A DNA stretch of 8,609 bases from Polyangiaceae bacterium (GTDB lineage Bacteria; Myxococcota_A; Polyangia; Polyangiales; Polyangiaceae). Under the pieces are notes generated by a model. The model had not been told where the DNA came from. It did no database searches and saw only the letters and a list, made by a program, of their open reading frames with translations. The DNA lies in NCBI GenBank assembly GCA_022447485.1, contig JAKVCH010000109.1, forward strand, positions 1 through 8,609, written 5' to 3'. Both the position numbers and the translations under genes were made by a program. Below, piece by piece: positions 1 to 7,924 of the stretch (the first letter of the stretch is position 1; every line of letters starts with the position of its first letter).

Positions 1-2
1 CA

Positions 3-938
3 TGCAACGACAACCCTCCGGAAGGACAAGTGAAATGCGCCTACCCGGCGGACATCAATCGCAACGGTGCAGTCGACCCTCTCGATGACAGTTTTGGAAA
101 CAGCGCCGGCTCGGCCGAGGGTAACTTTCCCTCGGGTGGACGCTCTGCCGGTGTGAGCCGTGGCACAACCGCTATCGAAGCCCACACTTATGTCTCGAAG
201 CGGTTCAAGTACCTCGAACCTTATACGGGTTTTGCGGCGCTTATCGAATTTCAAACCAAGCGCTCGGATTTTGGAGCCACCGATCTGGAAGGCTCTCTCG
301 TGAACCATCCTCCGCTTCGCGGGACCGTCACCGCGGGCGTCGCCGTGATTCCTTGGGAGCAAGTAGAAAAATTTCAACGAGTCTCTTTCGATTTTCGATT
401 TCAAGGCACCTACGTTTCGGAGGGTCGGGACTATTCTGAACTCTTCGATGCTCTTGGCTCCAGCGACGCTGACTCGCTGCGAACCCCCAACTTTGATTCC
501 TATCGAGCGAATACCCTAGGCAGCCCAACGGGAGAGGTCGACCCCTTTATCCCATCAGTCGTCGACCCAAACTCTGAAAAGATCTACACCACAGGCATCA
601 CGAACGTACAGCAGCACGGCGTGTACGATATCAAGGGGCAATTTACCTGGCAGGCGGGGCGCTACGTGAGCTTCGACTTGGGGGCAGCTGCTAAGATCAT
701 TCAAGGCCATTTATTGACCGTCGACCAGCCCTGTAACTTGAGTTTTAATGGTAACCCTGAAGAGGCAGGGCCCTGTAAGTACACCACAGGGGAAAGTGAT
801 AACGGAAACCCCATCTGGCGAGCAGATGGCTCCCCCAATGCCAACCATCGAAAAGTGATCAATGACACCGGACGAAGGTTCTTGGTTGACACCTCAGTTG
901 GTTGGTCCGCATGGATTCAGGCAAGCGTTCTCTTTTAG
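3..938 (+). CDS. outer-membrane beta-barrel protein, C-terminal part (5' end outside window)
   Basis: The frame is open from the first bases, with no credible start (a GTG at 30 has no ribosome binding site), so this is the last 311 residues of a longer protein. Alternating polar and hydrophobic stretches, many aromatic residues and a final ...ASVLF ending in phenylalanine fit a beta-barrel whose C-terminus is read by the BAM machinery. The barrel is inferred; no family is recognised with certainty. The visible start holds a cysteine pair (codons at 3 and 36), then a 12-residue EF-hand/dockerin-like loop (51-86, D-I-N-R-N-G-A-V-D-P-L-D). A second cysteine pair (codons at 732 and 774) brackets an Asn/Gly/Pro-rich stretch like a surface loop. 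Expected location is the outer membrane. The function could be transport or structural; substrate unknown. The 3' end overlaps the next gene, so the two are probably co-transcribed. Confidence 0.72.
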   Translation, partial: CNDNPPEGQVKCAYPADINRNGAVDPLDDSFGNSAGSAEGNFPSGGRSAGVSRGTTAIEAHTYVSKRFKYLEPYTGFAALIEFQTKRSDFGATDLEGSLVNHPPLRGTVTAGVAVIPWEQVEKFQRVSFDFRFQGTYVSEGRDYSELFDALGSSDADSLRTPNFDSYRANTLGSPTGEVDPFIPSVVDPNSEKIYTTGITNVQQHGVYDIKGQFTWQAGRYVSFDLGAAAKIIQGHLLTVDQPCNLSFNGNPEEAGPCKYTTGESDNGNPIWRADGSPNANHRKVINDTGRRFLVDTSVGWSAWIQASVLF

Positions 939-1909
939 GAACTCGCACTCCTAACGAACTCGATGCAGAAGAGTTCCAATTCGAAGTCGCAGAACAAGAC
1001 GGTGCTCTGCGTCTCGATCGACTGATTGCAGATAAGCTGCCCCAGCTCAGCAGACGCAAAGCAGCTCAAATGCTGGAGGCGGGCGTCATATTGGTCGACC
1101 AGAAACCGGCAAGGAAAAGCCAGCTTTCGACGCCCGGCTCGCTCATCACCATCCTGGATCTGTCCTGGGGTGCGGCCCTGGCAGATCCAGAGCTCGAGCT
1201 GGATATTATTTTTCAGAATAACGACTTCGTTGCCGTAAATAAACCAGCTGGTCTCCCTAGCGCAGCGCTCGTTGGTAAGAGTCAAGGCAATTGTGCCAGT
1301 GCTCTCCTCGCTCAATTTCCCGAGATGCGCGACGTTGGCTTCGGTCCTCAAGAGCCGGGATTGATCCATCGACTCGACACCGAAACCTCAGGTATCCTCC
1401 TGGCCGCGAAAAACCAGCAGACCTTCCACACTCTGCGGCAATTATTTTCCGACGCTCGGGCAAAAAAAACCTACCTAGCATGGAGCGATCGAAGACTACC
1501 GGGGACAAGAGGACGAATTGCCCTGACTCTAGAGGCGCGCGGCCGAGGGCCTGTTCGTCCAAATGCGGGAAAACACGCGCATATTACATCTTATCGAGCT
1601 GTCACACCGGCGCTGACGGGTACATTGGACGAAAGAGAAGGGCCTGATCAGATTCGATCATTGCACCTCATCGAAGCCACCGTTTATCAAGCATTTCGCC
1701 ATCAAGTGCGGGCTCATTTGGCTCACCTCGGTGCGCCACTCCTCGGTGACTTACTCTACGGCGGTACCCCCTGGCCCCAAAATCAAGAGCGAGAACACCC
1801 TCGACATGCGCTCCACGCCCATGAGGTTATTTTTGAGTCTAGCCCTTGGGGCCCCCTGCACTTGAAAGCAGAACTTCCCCAAGAGCTGCAATTACTTTTG
1901 TCTTCGTAG
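911..1909 (+). CDS. RluA-family RNA pseudouridine synthase
   Basis: The product is 332 residues, usual for the RluA/RluC/RluD group, which isomerises specific uridines in rRNA or tRNA to pseudouridine in the cytoplasm. An S4 RNA-binding domain covers roughly residues 34-84 (LDRLIADKLPQLSRRKAAQML...). The catalytic domain follows, with KPAG at 111-114 and the family signature HRLDTETSG at 153-161, where Asp156 is the expected catalytic nucleophile. FRHQVRAHLAHLGAPLLGD at 262-280 matches the second conserved block, with Ala-Phe in place of the usual Gly-Arg-Thr. The target uridine cannot be told from sequence. The frame closes upstream at a TGA (887-889), leaving only TTG 902 or ATG 911 as starts before the S4 domain. 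ATG 911 is chosen. It overlaps the preceding gene by 28 bases and has no clear Shine-Dalgarno sequence, which suggests translational coupling. Confidence 0.93.
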   Translation: MDSGKRSLLGTRTPNELDAEEFQFEVAEQDGALRLDRLIADKLPQLSRRKAAQMLEAGVILVDQKPARKSQLSTPGSLITILDLSWGAALADPELELDIIFQNNDFVAVNKPAGLPSAALVGKSQGNCASALLAQFPEMRDVGFGPQEPGLIHRLDTETSGILLAAKNQQTFHTLRQLFSDARAKKTYLAWSDRRLPGTRGRIALTLEARGRGPVRPNAGKHAHITSYRAVTPALTGTLDEREGPDQIRSLHLIEATVYQAFRHQVRAHLAHLGAPLLGDLLYGGTPWPQNQEREHPRHALHAHEVIFESSPWGPLHLKAELPQELQLLLSS

Positions 1910-1961
1910 CCCTACCAAGAGCGAGCGATCAGCTGACGGCGCGCTGCTCGAGATTAAGAGT

Positions 1962-3728
1962 CTATCGGGCAAGAGCCGAGTGCAAGACAGTCTCTTGAGA
2001 CGAGGTATCCTTCCCAAACGAGCTGAAACGAGAGCGCGACTGAAGAGAGACTAATAGCCCCTTCGTCAGGCGTAAAAGCAAAAGCGAACTGGGTGCCGTC
2101 GGTCGTACAATCGCGACGCGTTCCTCAGCATCTCGGCCTCGCTGCCAGGCAATACTACGAGGCAAAAGCTGTTGGGCCAGCGACCCCTCAACAACTCGCA
2201 GGAGAATACAAGGAGCAACAAAGGCGCCCGCCATTTCATTCAACCCAACTTCAAAAGCCTTTAAACCTTCCGGAGCCTCAGCCGGGATCACACGAATGCG
2301 CATCTCATCATAATGATCCCGAGCGAAGTCAACTTTGCCGAGAACCGTCAGAGGCGCTCGGCCCCAGAGCTGAACAGTGCCCAGACTGCCAGGAAGTTTT
2401 CTTTCCAAAAACCTGTACCACGGGCGGGCTTGCTCAAATGGACGCTGGGGAAAGCCGCCCAGGTTCCCGGTGAAGTAAAGAGGCAGCAGTAATGCGAATA
2501 ACCCCAACGCGAGAAGTGATTGGTATTGGTCCTGCTGCAACCGCGACCATGAAAAGTACCCAATGGCAAAAACCAATGAGATAAAGCTGACTGCCCCAAA
2601 GGCACGACGAAGCTCGAAAGGGTTCCATCGCAAAGCAAGGGAGGGTTGTTCCCCACTGAGTTCTGAATCAAGGCGACCCAAATCCGCTGCCTCCCACTGT
2701 CCAGGGCCTCGGGGTTCTTCCGAGCGCGTGGGTAACAACCAAGTCTCAACAAGCAGACAACAACCCCCAATCATCGCCGCAATTTGGGGCCGATAATCGA
2801 GCGCAAAGTACACACAAGCACCAGCTAACCCCGCAGCCACTCCACTGCGCACGCCTCCCGGCATTGGCAAAAGAGCTCTAGCTCGCACTCTTCTCTCCTC
2901 CCCACACTTACGCATCACGAACGACTTCCAAAAATTCATCAGAAAGAAGAGAAGCCCCACCACGAATGTCAGGATAAAGTGAGATTGATTCCAAAGAGCG
3001 GCTGATTGAATACGATGAATTGCAGGAGCTTGGGCTAAGTCGTCATCGGCCAGCGCTGCCGAGGGCGCCGCTACAGCATGACTGTCAACGATAACTTGCC
3101 AGATTGCTGGCTCTCCCTGAGCTAAGTAAGCGCGGACTAATTCAATCTCGTCGTGGTCCACATCGCGCCGCAATTGATGCAAAAGGGCGCCGCCGCCCTG
3201 CTCCGGCTCAAATAGAGCAGGAGCCTGCTCGGCTCTTGGCAGAGAAAAAATAACCCGCGCTGAATCAACTCCCGACGCCAAGCGAGGGCCGACCCAAGTC
3301 AAAAGCGAGCCATCGCCTTTCTGCTCTAACCAGCCCCGCGCAGAAAGGTTGAGTTGATAAGAAAACTCGAAAATATAGGTACCACCTCGAAGACCTCGAG
3401 AACCAAGAATCTTCAGTTCCAGACCACCGTCTTCCGTCTGACTTGGTTCAATGGGCCAAAGGGCGCCAGAACCTTTTCTATTCCGACGCACCTGAGCGTT
3501 GGGCAAAATTTTCACTTCGCCGCCAATGCCCGCAATATGAACCTTTCGCACTGGTCCACCGCGCACCTTCACTTCGAGGCGATGATGAACTTCTGCGCTT
3601 CCAGAGTGATCGACATCAATCTCAGCCACATGAGAACGGATATTTAACTCCTGCCACGCCCAGGCTTCTGCTGGCAAAGCCAGAACAAGAACCACGAGCC
3701 CCAACAGCCGAATAGTGGCAGATTTCAT
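1962..3728 (-). CDS. uncharacterised envelope protein: signal peptide, beta-rich exported domain, five TM segments
   Basis: A 588-residue protein of unknown function. Positions here count from the GTG at 3731. A signal peptide (about 1-24, hydrophobic core LLGLVVLVLALP, cleavage near AEA/WA) leads into a beta-rich exported domain of about 215 residues, loosely like the N-terminal part of DUF2207 proteins. Hydrophobic segments follow at about 251-273, 293-312, 315-333, 377-395 and 403-421. The last 165 residues are soluble. From memory it resembles a conserved hypothetical family of Myxococcota, sharing phrases such as DEIELVR...GEPAIWQVIVD in the exported domain and MRIRVIP...FEVGLNEM...ILLRVVEGS near the end; this is not verified. 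ATG 3728 is preferred because GGGAAGG lies just upstream. A three-codon upstream stop reads TGATG into this ATG but belongs to an unsupported short frame. The lipoprotein gene ends 164 bases upstream on the same strand. Its downstream end converges on the pseudouridine synthase gene. Confidence 0.8.
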   Translation of the reverse strand: MKSATIRLLGLVVLVLALPAEAWAWQELNIRSHVAEIDVDHSGSAEVHHRLEVKVRGGPVRKVHIAGIGGEVKILPNAQVRRNRKGSGALWPIEPSQTEDGGLELKILGSRGLRGGTYIFEFSYQLNLSARGWLEQKGDGSLLTWVGPRLASGVDSARVIFSLPRAEQAPALFEPEQGGGALLHQLRRDVDHDEIELVRAYLAQGEPAIWQVIVDSHAVAAPSAALADDDLAQAPAIHRIQSAALWNQSHFILTFVVGLLFFLMNFWKSFVMRKCGEERRVRARALLPMPGGVRSGVAAGLAGACVYFALDYRPQIAAMIGGCCLLVETWLLPTRSEEPRGPGQWEAADLGRLDSELSGEQPSLALRWNPFELRRAFGAVSFISLVFAIGYFSWSRLQQDQYQSLLALGLFALLLPLYFTGNLGGFPQRPFEQARPWYRFLERKLPGSLGTVQLWGRAPLTVLGKVDFARDHYDEMRIRVIPAEAPEGLKAFEVGLNEMAGAFVAPCILLRVVEGSLAQQLLPRSIAWQRGRDAEERVAIVRPTAPSSLLLLRLTKGLLVSLQSRSRFSSFGKDTSSQETVLHSALAR

Positions 3729-3819
3729 CACCTTCCCAGGTAATCCAGCTGAACTGTCCGGGCCAACTTCCCGGCGAACACCATCTTTTCAGAGGCTTTA
3801 CGGCCGCCTTTCTGTTGGT

Positions 3820-3851
3820 CGTCGCGAGCGCTCCCCGGGCGGCTCACGACG
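3820..3851. other. 10-bp stem-loop between the lipoprotein and membrane-protein genes
   Basis: The arms at 3820-3829 and 3842-3851 (CGTCGCGAGC and GGCTCACGACG region) can pair over ten positions, with one G.U wobble on the minus-strand transcript and a 12-base GC-rich loop. No U-tract follows in either direction, so it is not a standard intrinsic terminator. In a read-through transcript it would sit about 42 bases after the lipoprotein stop. It could protect an mRNA end or attenuate transcription between the two genes. Confidence 0.4.
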
Positions 3852-3892
3852 CCAAGCCCCATGAGCTGGCGTTGCTACTCCGGCACCCTCGA

Positions 3893-5848
3893 TCATTTCT
3901 GCTCTTCAGATGAGTCCTCGGAAGCCAAAATAAGGAGGGTGCCAAAGTTACGAAGAAAATCTTTCGGCAGATTCATCGCGAGATGAACCTGAGGAGTCTC
4001 GACCTCAGTCGCCTTCACCCACCAGGTCAGAGGCGCAGCTTCAGGAAAAGGTAGCGACTTGCTCAGGGCCGCGGCTTTCTCTCTTTTCTGCCCTTCCAAA
4101 CGCCTACCTAAAGCGTCCGTCAAGGCTCGACTGGAGTTCAATCCGCCAAAAGCACCCTGATTCTCTTGGAGGATTGCTAGACGCCCATCCGCGGAAAAGG
4201 CATCGGCTCCTTTCGCTGGTGCCTGAGAGAGAAGTTCGCTCACGATTTCTGGTTGGCTTGCTAAGGCCGTCCAGCTCCGTTGACCTATTTGCCGTAGTCC
4301 TAAATAGTAAGTACGCGGTGGCGTCGAGGCTGTCGTTTTCTCCTCGATCGAATTTAGGTCGACTGCTTCGGAAATAATGGGGACTTCAGCTAGGCCGGGA
4401 TGAAGTAGTGTTTCGAGCGCAGCCGAATTCTCGTAGCGAAAGATGGTGATTTTTTCACCATCCTGAAGTGTCAGCTCCTGAGAGGTCATTTTCGGAAGAA
4501 GATCAGCTAATTTCTGTTCCTCACTGAGACTGTTCAAATATTTCTTCAGCTCGGCATCGCCCAAGACATCCATCAAAGTATTCCAAAATTCGTACTGCGA
4601 TTTGAGAGGCACCTCGCTAGCGCTCAGGCGCCAATATTCATCCGTGGAGGCGTCTTCAGGTGACTTTTCCGCACCTTCCGCGAGAATCGAGTCACTCAAC
4701 AGGACTTGGAGAGAAGCCGTCAACTTGCGCAAGCGAGCAGCAGAAGCCGGAGAGAATTTTTGATGTAGCGCCCAGCCCTCCAACAAGTCAGCTGCCAAAC
4801 GAAAGAACTTGGCAAAGCGCTCTTGAGGAAGCGAGTGCCCGTACATGACGGTCTCTGCCGACTGGGGTAACTCACCTAAACCAGCAGGTAGACTCGTATC
4901 GTGTTGTGCCGAATAGCTTGCGGCCTGAGCTAGCCAGGAGCTCGTACTCTTATGTTCTGCAACAGCAACAGCTCGGTACTCAGTTCCGCTTGAATGCAAG
5001 CGAAATGCAATGCCGTCGAGATCATGAATATAATCGACGAGCTCTTGAGCTAACGAAGTGGCTACTTCACTCACCGCACTATCAAAAAGCTCCTGTCCGA
5101 CATAAAGCCGCTGAGCTCCAATGATCGCCCATTGGCGCGCCATTCCGAAATATTGCTCATAAGTTTCCTTGGCAGGAGCAAGGGAGATATCTGCAGCCAT
5201 GGCCGCCCCATCAAGTTCTTCTGCCGGTAATCCTCTCAGTGCGTAGGGCAGTAACTGTCCCAATGCCTCCTCGGTATTCGCACATGCCACCCTCTCCGCA
5301 CTTGCTCCCAGGCTTCTTCCGAGAGCACAGAACGATTCACCGGGTGCGAAATGCTGGTTATTTTCCGGACCATCCATCACTTCAATGCCCTGAGCAGCTA
5401 GGGTCTCGAGGAAGCCGCTCTTATCTCGAATGCCTGCGCTCCAAATTATCAAGGGCGGAGCGCCGACCGCTGTGGGCAATGCCGCAACAACTTCCACGGC
5501 TACATCATCTTCCCAAAATGGCAGCAAATCTTTTTGCTTTGTCCCCGCGGCCTTGGAGACAAGCTGCTCGAATCTCAAGGGCAACCCAAGGGTGGCTCCG
5601 ATGTCCTCAGCCAAAGTCCGAGGGTTCCGTACCCTTGCCTTCAAGACAATACGAGGCGGCTCTACCGCCTCTTCCAGAGGCGGTAAGGCAGGTTGACTCG
5701 ACTTCTTCGCGGAAGCAGTCTCCTGGGCTGCCGTCGCCGCCTCCTTGGCAGACGAACCACAACCGACCAGCGAGCTCCCGAGCACCAGAATCAACGAAGT
5801 AGACAGAAAAAAAGAACGAGGAGTCCTAAACAGGCTGAGCCAGATCAT
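3893..5848 (-). CDS. large uncharacterised lipoprotein
   Basis: A 651-residue protein. Residues 1-29 are a lipoprotein signal peptide with basic residues, the core FFLSTSLILVLGSS and the lipobox LVGC, putting the lipidated cysteine at residue 30. Gly at +2, not Asp, would by the E. coli rule send it to the outer membrane; that rule may not hold here. An Ala/Ser/Lys/Pro-rich tether (about 33-63) precedes a long soluble domain. Two cysteines, C174 and C189, lie in FCALG...RVACA and could form a disulfide. The repeated pattern of a measured score followed by acidic helices recalls DUF3352-like proteins and a hypothetical lipoprotein family of Myxococcota; I cannot confirm either. The start is the only in-frame ATG before the signal peptide; its ribosome binding site is poor (CTAGGCC). 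dnaK ends 96 bases upstream with a strong terminator between, so expression must come from read-through or a promoter squeezed into about 45 bases. The membrane-protein gene follows on the same strand. Confidence 0.82.
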   Translation of the reverse strand: MIWLSLFRTPRSFFLSTSLILVLGSSLVGCGSSAKEAATAAQETASAKKSSQPALPPLEEAVEPPRIVLKARVRNPRTLAEDIGATLGLPLRFEQLVSKAAGTKQKDLLPFWEDDVAVEVVAALPTAVGAPPLIIWSAGIRDKSGFLETLAAQGIEVMDGPENNQHFAPGESFCALGRSLGASAERVACANTEEALGQLLPYALRGLPAEELDGAAMAADISLAPAKETYEQYFGMARQWAIIGAQRLYVGQELFDSAVSEVATSLAQELVDYIHDLDGIAFRLHSSGTEYRAVAVAEHKSTSSWLAQAASYSAQHDTSLPAGLGELPQSAETVMYGHSLPQERFAKFFRLAADLLEGWALHQKFSPASAARLRKLTASLQVLLSDSILAEGAEKSPEDASTDEYWRLSASEVPLKSQYEFWNTLMDVLGDAELKKYLNSLSEEQKLADLLPKMTSQELTLQDGEKITIFRYENSAALETLLHPGLAEVPIISEAVDLNSIEEKTTASTPPRTYYLGLRQIGQRSWTALASQPEIVSELLSQAPAKGADAFSADGRLAILQENQGAFGGLNSSRALTDALGRRLEGQKREKAAALSKSLPFPEAAPLTWWVKATEVETPQVHLAMNLPKDFLRNFGTLLILASEDSSEEQK

Positions 5849-5893
5849 GGCCTAGAGTATCGAAGTTTTGGGCAACACGAAGCCCCAAATAGA

Positions 5894-5922
5894 AAAAGGC
5901 CGGGGTCAGCCCCCAGCCCTTT
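5894..5922 (-). terminator. intrinsic terminator of dnaK
   Basis: On the minus strand, 22 bases after the dnaK stop, AAAGGGCTGGGG pairs with CCCCGGCCTTT(T) to give a 12-bp stem with two G.U wobbles and the loop GCTGA, running straight into TTTTTC. The wobble positions would be C.A mismatches on the opposite strand, so the structure is built for the dnaK transcript. Confidence 0.88.
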
Positions 5923-5944
5923 CCTACCTTCTCAAGAAAAACTC

Positions 5945-7840
5945 TTAGTTTTCCTCAAATTCGGCGTCGATGACGTCGTCCTTCTTTGCGTTGCCATCAT
6001 CAGCCGACGCTTCAGCCCCACCTTCTGGCGCAGCTCCCGCACCAGCGTTCTCGTAGAGTTTGCTGGCTAGCTCATGGGCCTTTGCCTCGAGCTTCTCGCT
6101 GACAGATTGGACCTTTTCGTCATCTTGCTTCTCAACAGCCTCTCGACCTTCTTTAATCAAGGCCTCAAGCTCCGTCGCTGCATCACCTTCCAGCTTGTCT
6201 TTATTTTCAGAAAGCTGCTTTTCGATGCTGTAGCAAAGTGAATCGAGCTTGTTGCGTCGCTCGACCTCTTCGCGGCGCTTCTGGTCTTCGGCTTCATGAG
6301 CCTCTGCGTCCTTCACCATCTTATCAATATCGTCTTCGCTGAGACCAGTCGAAGCAGTGATCGTGATCTTTTGGTCCTTACCGGTTGCCGTGTCTTTTGC
6401 GGTGACATGCAGAATACCGTTGGCATCAATATCGAAGGTAACTTCTACCTTCGGCACGCCGCGAGGCGCCGCCGGGATTCCTTCGAGATGGAACTTGCCG
6501 AGAGTATTATTCTGACTCGCCTGCGCACGCTCACCCTGCAGAATATGAATCTCGACCGAAGTCTGATTGTCGGCCGCTGTCGAGTAAATCTCCTTCTTCT
6601 GTGTCGGGATTGTCGTATTGCGAGGAATCATGACGGTCATCACGCCACCGAGAGTCTCGACACCGAGAGAAAGAGGCGTGACATCCAAGAGGACGACATC
6701 CTGAACATCACCCGAGAGAACTCCACCCTGCACAGCCGCGCCAATTGCAACAACTTCATCAGGATTCACGCCGCGATGGGGGTCTTTACCGAAAAAGCTC
6801 TTCACCGTTTCTTGAACAAGAGGGATACGGGTTGAACCGCCCACGAGAATCACTTCGTCGATATCAGAGGCACTCTTCTTGGCATCAGCCAAAGCCTTCT
6901 TAACAGGCTCCATGGTGCCTTCCACCAAGTCGCGAATCATATTTTCAAGCTGAGCACGACTCAATTGCTTTTGGAGATGCTTGGGACCACTGGCGTCAGC
7001 CGTCAAGAAGGGCAGGTTTACCTGAGCTTCTTGCTTGGAAGAGAGCTCAATCTTTGCTTGTTCAGCGGCATCCTTGAGACGCTGAATCACCATCTTATCT
7101 TTGCTGACGTCGACGCCAGTTTCCTTTTTAAATTCTTCAGCCAACCAACGCATGATCGCATCGTCGACATCATCACCACCGAGGTGAGTATCGCCATTGG
7201 TGGAGATCACTTGAACAACGTTATCGCCTACCTCAAGAATTGAAATATCGAAGGTTCCCCCACCAAAGTCGTAAACCGCGATAATCTCATTTTCTTTCTT
7301 GTCGAGACCATAAGCCAAAGCAGCGGCCGTCGGCTCATTGATGATGCGCTTCACCTCGAGGCCGGCGATCTTGCCGGCATCTTTGGTTGCCTGACGCTGA
7401 GCATCATTGAAGTATGCCGGTACGGTGATCACGGCTTCCGAGACAGATTCTCCAAGATAATCTTCTGCTGCCTTCTTGAGCTTCTGTAGAACTTTGGCAC
7501 TCACCTCGGGAGGAGAGACGGTCTTGCCACGCACCTCGAACCAAGCATCACCATTCTTGCCGGACACGAGCTTGTAGGGAACGCGATCCTGATCGTTTTT
7601 TACTTCGTCAAAGCGATGCCCAATGAAACGCTTTGCGGAATAAATAGTATTCTCAGGGTTGGTGACAGCTTGACGCTTCGCTGTCGTCCCCACCAAAATT
7701 TCACCTTTTTCGTCCCAGGCAACAACACTGGGCGTAGTGCGCGTGCCTTCTTCGTTGACGATGACCTGGGCTTCTTTGCCCTCCATGACAGCAACAACGC
7801 TATTCGTTGTGCCTAAGTCGATACCGATAATTTTTCCCAT
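5945..7840 (-). CDS. dnaK: molecular chaperone DnaK (Hsp70)
   Basis: ATP-driven cytosolic chaperone that binds exposed hydrophobic stretches of unfolded proteins, working with a J-protein and GrpE. The product is 631 residues, close to E. coli DnaK (638). The nucleotide-binding domain (1 to about 380) shows IGIDLGTTNS at 5-14, Lys70, INEPTAAALAYG at 167-178, the phosphate loop DFGGGTFD at 191-198 with Thr196 matching E. coli Thr199, and LVGGSTRIP at 332-340. The interdomain linker VLLDV is at 383-387. The beta substrate-binding domain follows to about 500, then the helical lid, a Gly/Ala-rich tail and the ending DDVIDAEFEEN. The lid carries a cysteine (C536). ATG 7840 is chosen because MGKIIGIDLG matches family N-termini and AAGGAG sits six bases upstream. 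An in-frame ATG at 7855 also has its own AGGAG and would add MKELI. No grpE, dnaJ or hrcA lies beside it. Confidence 0.98.
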   Translation of the reverse strand: MGKIIGIDLGTTNSVVAVMEGKEAQVIVNEEGTRTTPSVVAWDEKGEILVGTTAKRQAVTNPENTIYSAKRFIGHRFDEVKNDQDRVPYKLVSGKNGDAWFEVRGKTVSPPEVSAKVLQKLKKAAEDYLGESVSEAVITVPAYFNDAQRQATKDAGKIAGLEVKRIINEPTAAALAYGLDKKENEIIAVYDFGGGTFDISILEVGDNVVQVISTNGDTHLGGDDVDDAIMRWLAEEFKKETGVDVSKDKMVIQRLKDAAEQAKIELSSKQEAQVNLPFLTADASGPKHLQKQLSRAQLENMIRDLVEGTMEPVKKALADAKKSASDIDEVILVGGSTRIPLVQETVKSFFGKDPHRGVNPDEVVAIGAAVQGGVLSGDVQDVVLLDVTPLSLGVETLGGVMTVMIPRNTTIPTQKKEIYSTAADNQTSVEIHILQGERAQASQNNTLGKFHLEGIPAAPRGVPKVEVTFDIDANGILHVTAKDTATGKDQKITITASTGLSEDDIDKMVKDAEAHEAEDQKRREEVERRNKLDSLCYSIEKQLSENKDKLEGDAATELEALIKEGREAVEKQDDEKVQSVSEKLEAKAHELASKLYENAGAGAAPEGGAEASADDGNAKKDDVIDAEFEEN

Positions 7841-7846
7841 GATGAG

Positions 7847-7865
7847 CTCCTTCATTGCCACTCCT
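7847..7865 (-). promoter_or_regulatory. two consecutive Shine-Dalgarno sites for dnaK
   Basis: On the minus strand AGGAG (7865-7861) stands five bases before ATG 7855, and AAGGAG (7852-7847) stands six bases before ATG 7840. The two starts are in frame and five codons apart. Family alignment favours ATG 7840. The upstream site is buried in the hairpin at 7858-7881. Confidence 0.6.
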
Positions 7866-7881
7866 GCTCTTCGCGGAGTGG
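7858..7881 (-). promoter_or_regulatory. dnaK leader hairpin covering the upstream Shine-Dalgarno site
   Basis: A perfect 7-bp inverted repeat, CCACTCC and GGAGTGG, is separated by ten bases; two more G-C pairs can form inside, leaving the loop GAAGA. In the dnaK mRNA the 3' arm contains AGGAG, the ribosome binding site of ATG 7855. It resembles the heart of a CIRCE operator (CACTC...GAGTG), but these cores are 12 bases apart, not the nine of HrcA sites, and the outer TTAG/CTAA is missing. A leader RNA structure is more likely than an HrcA operator. Confidence 0.45.
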
Positions 7882-7924
7882 GTGAAAATTGCCTTGTACG
7901 TGTGTACGCAAATGTTGAATGGTC

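Noticed and set aside
1922..1950. Terminator between the convergent pseudouridine synthase and membrane-protein genes
   Set aside because: CGAG-CAGC and GCTG-CTCG can pair, but with a four-base bulge and no U-tract on either strand.
3728..3784. 18-codon minus-strand frame ending in TGATG at the membrane-protein start
   Set aside because: Too short to judge, weak ribosome binding site, and the downstream gene already has its own GGGAAGG.
3798..3896. 32-codon minus-strand frame starting by ATGA overlap with the lipoprotein stop
   Set aside because: The product is a Pro/Arg-rich string typical of noncoding GC-rich DNA, it has no ribosome binding site, and its second half lies over the stem-loop.
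5239..5802. 187-codon plus-strand frame opposite the lipoprotein gene
   Set aside because: Antisense shadow of a gene with a clear lipoprotein signal; the product is Pro/Arg/Ser-rich with no domain.
5856..5861. GATACT seven bases before the lipoprotein ATG, as the -10 of a leaderless transcript
   Set aside because: Only four of six consensus matches and no -35 at the right distance.
6296..6835. 179-codon plus-strand frame opposite dnaK
   Set aside because: Antisense of highly conserved dnaK coding sequence, a well-known source of spurious long frames.
7858..7881. CIRCE operator for HrcA
   Set aside because: Core half-sites are 12 bases apart instead of nine, and the flanking TTAG/CTAA is absent.
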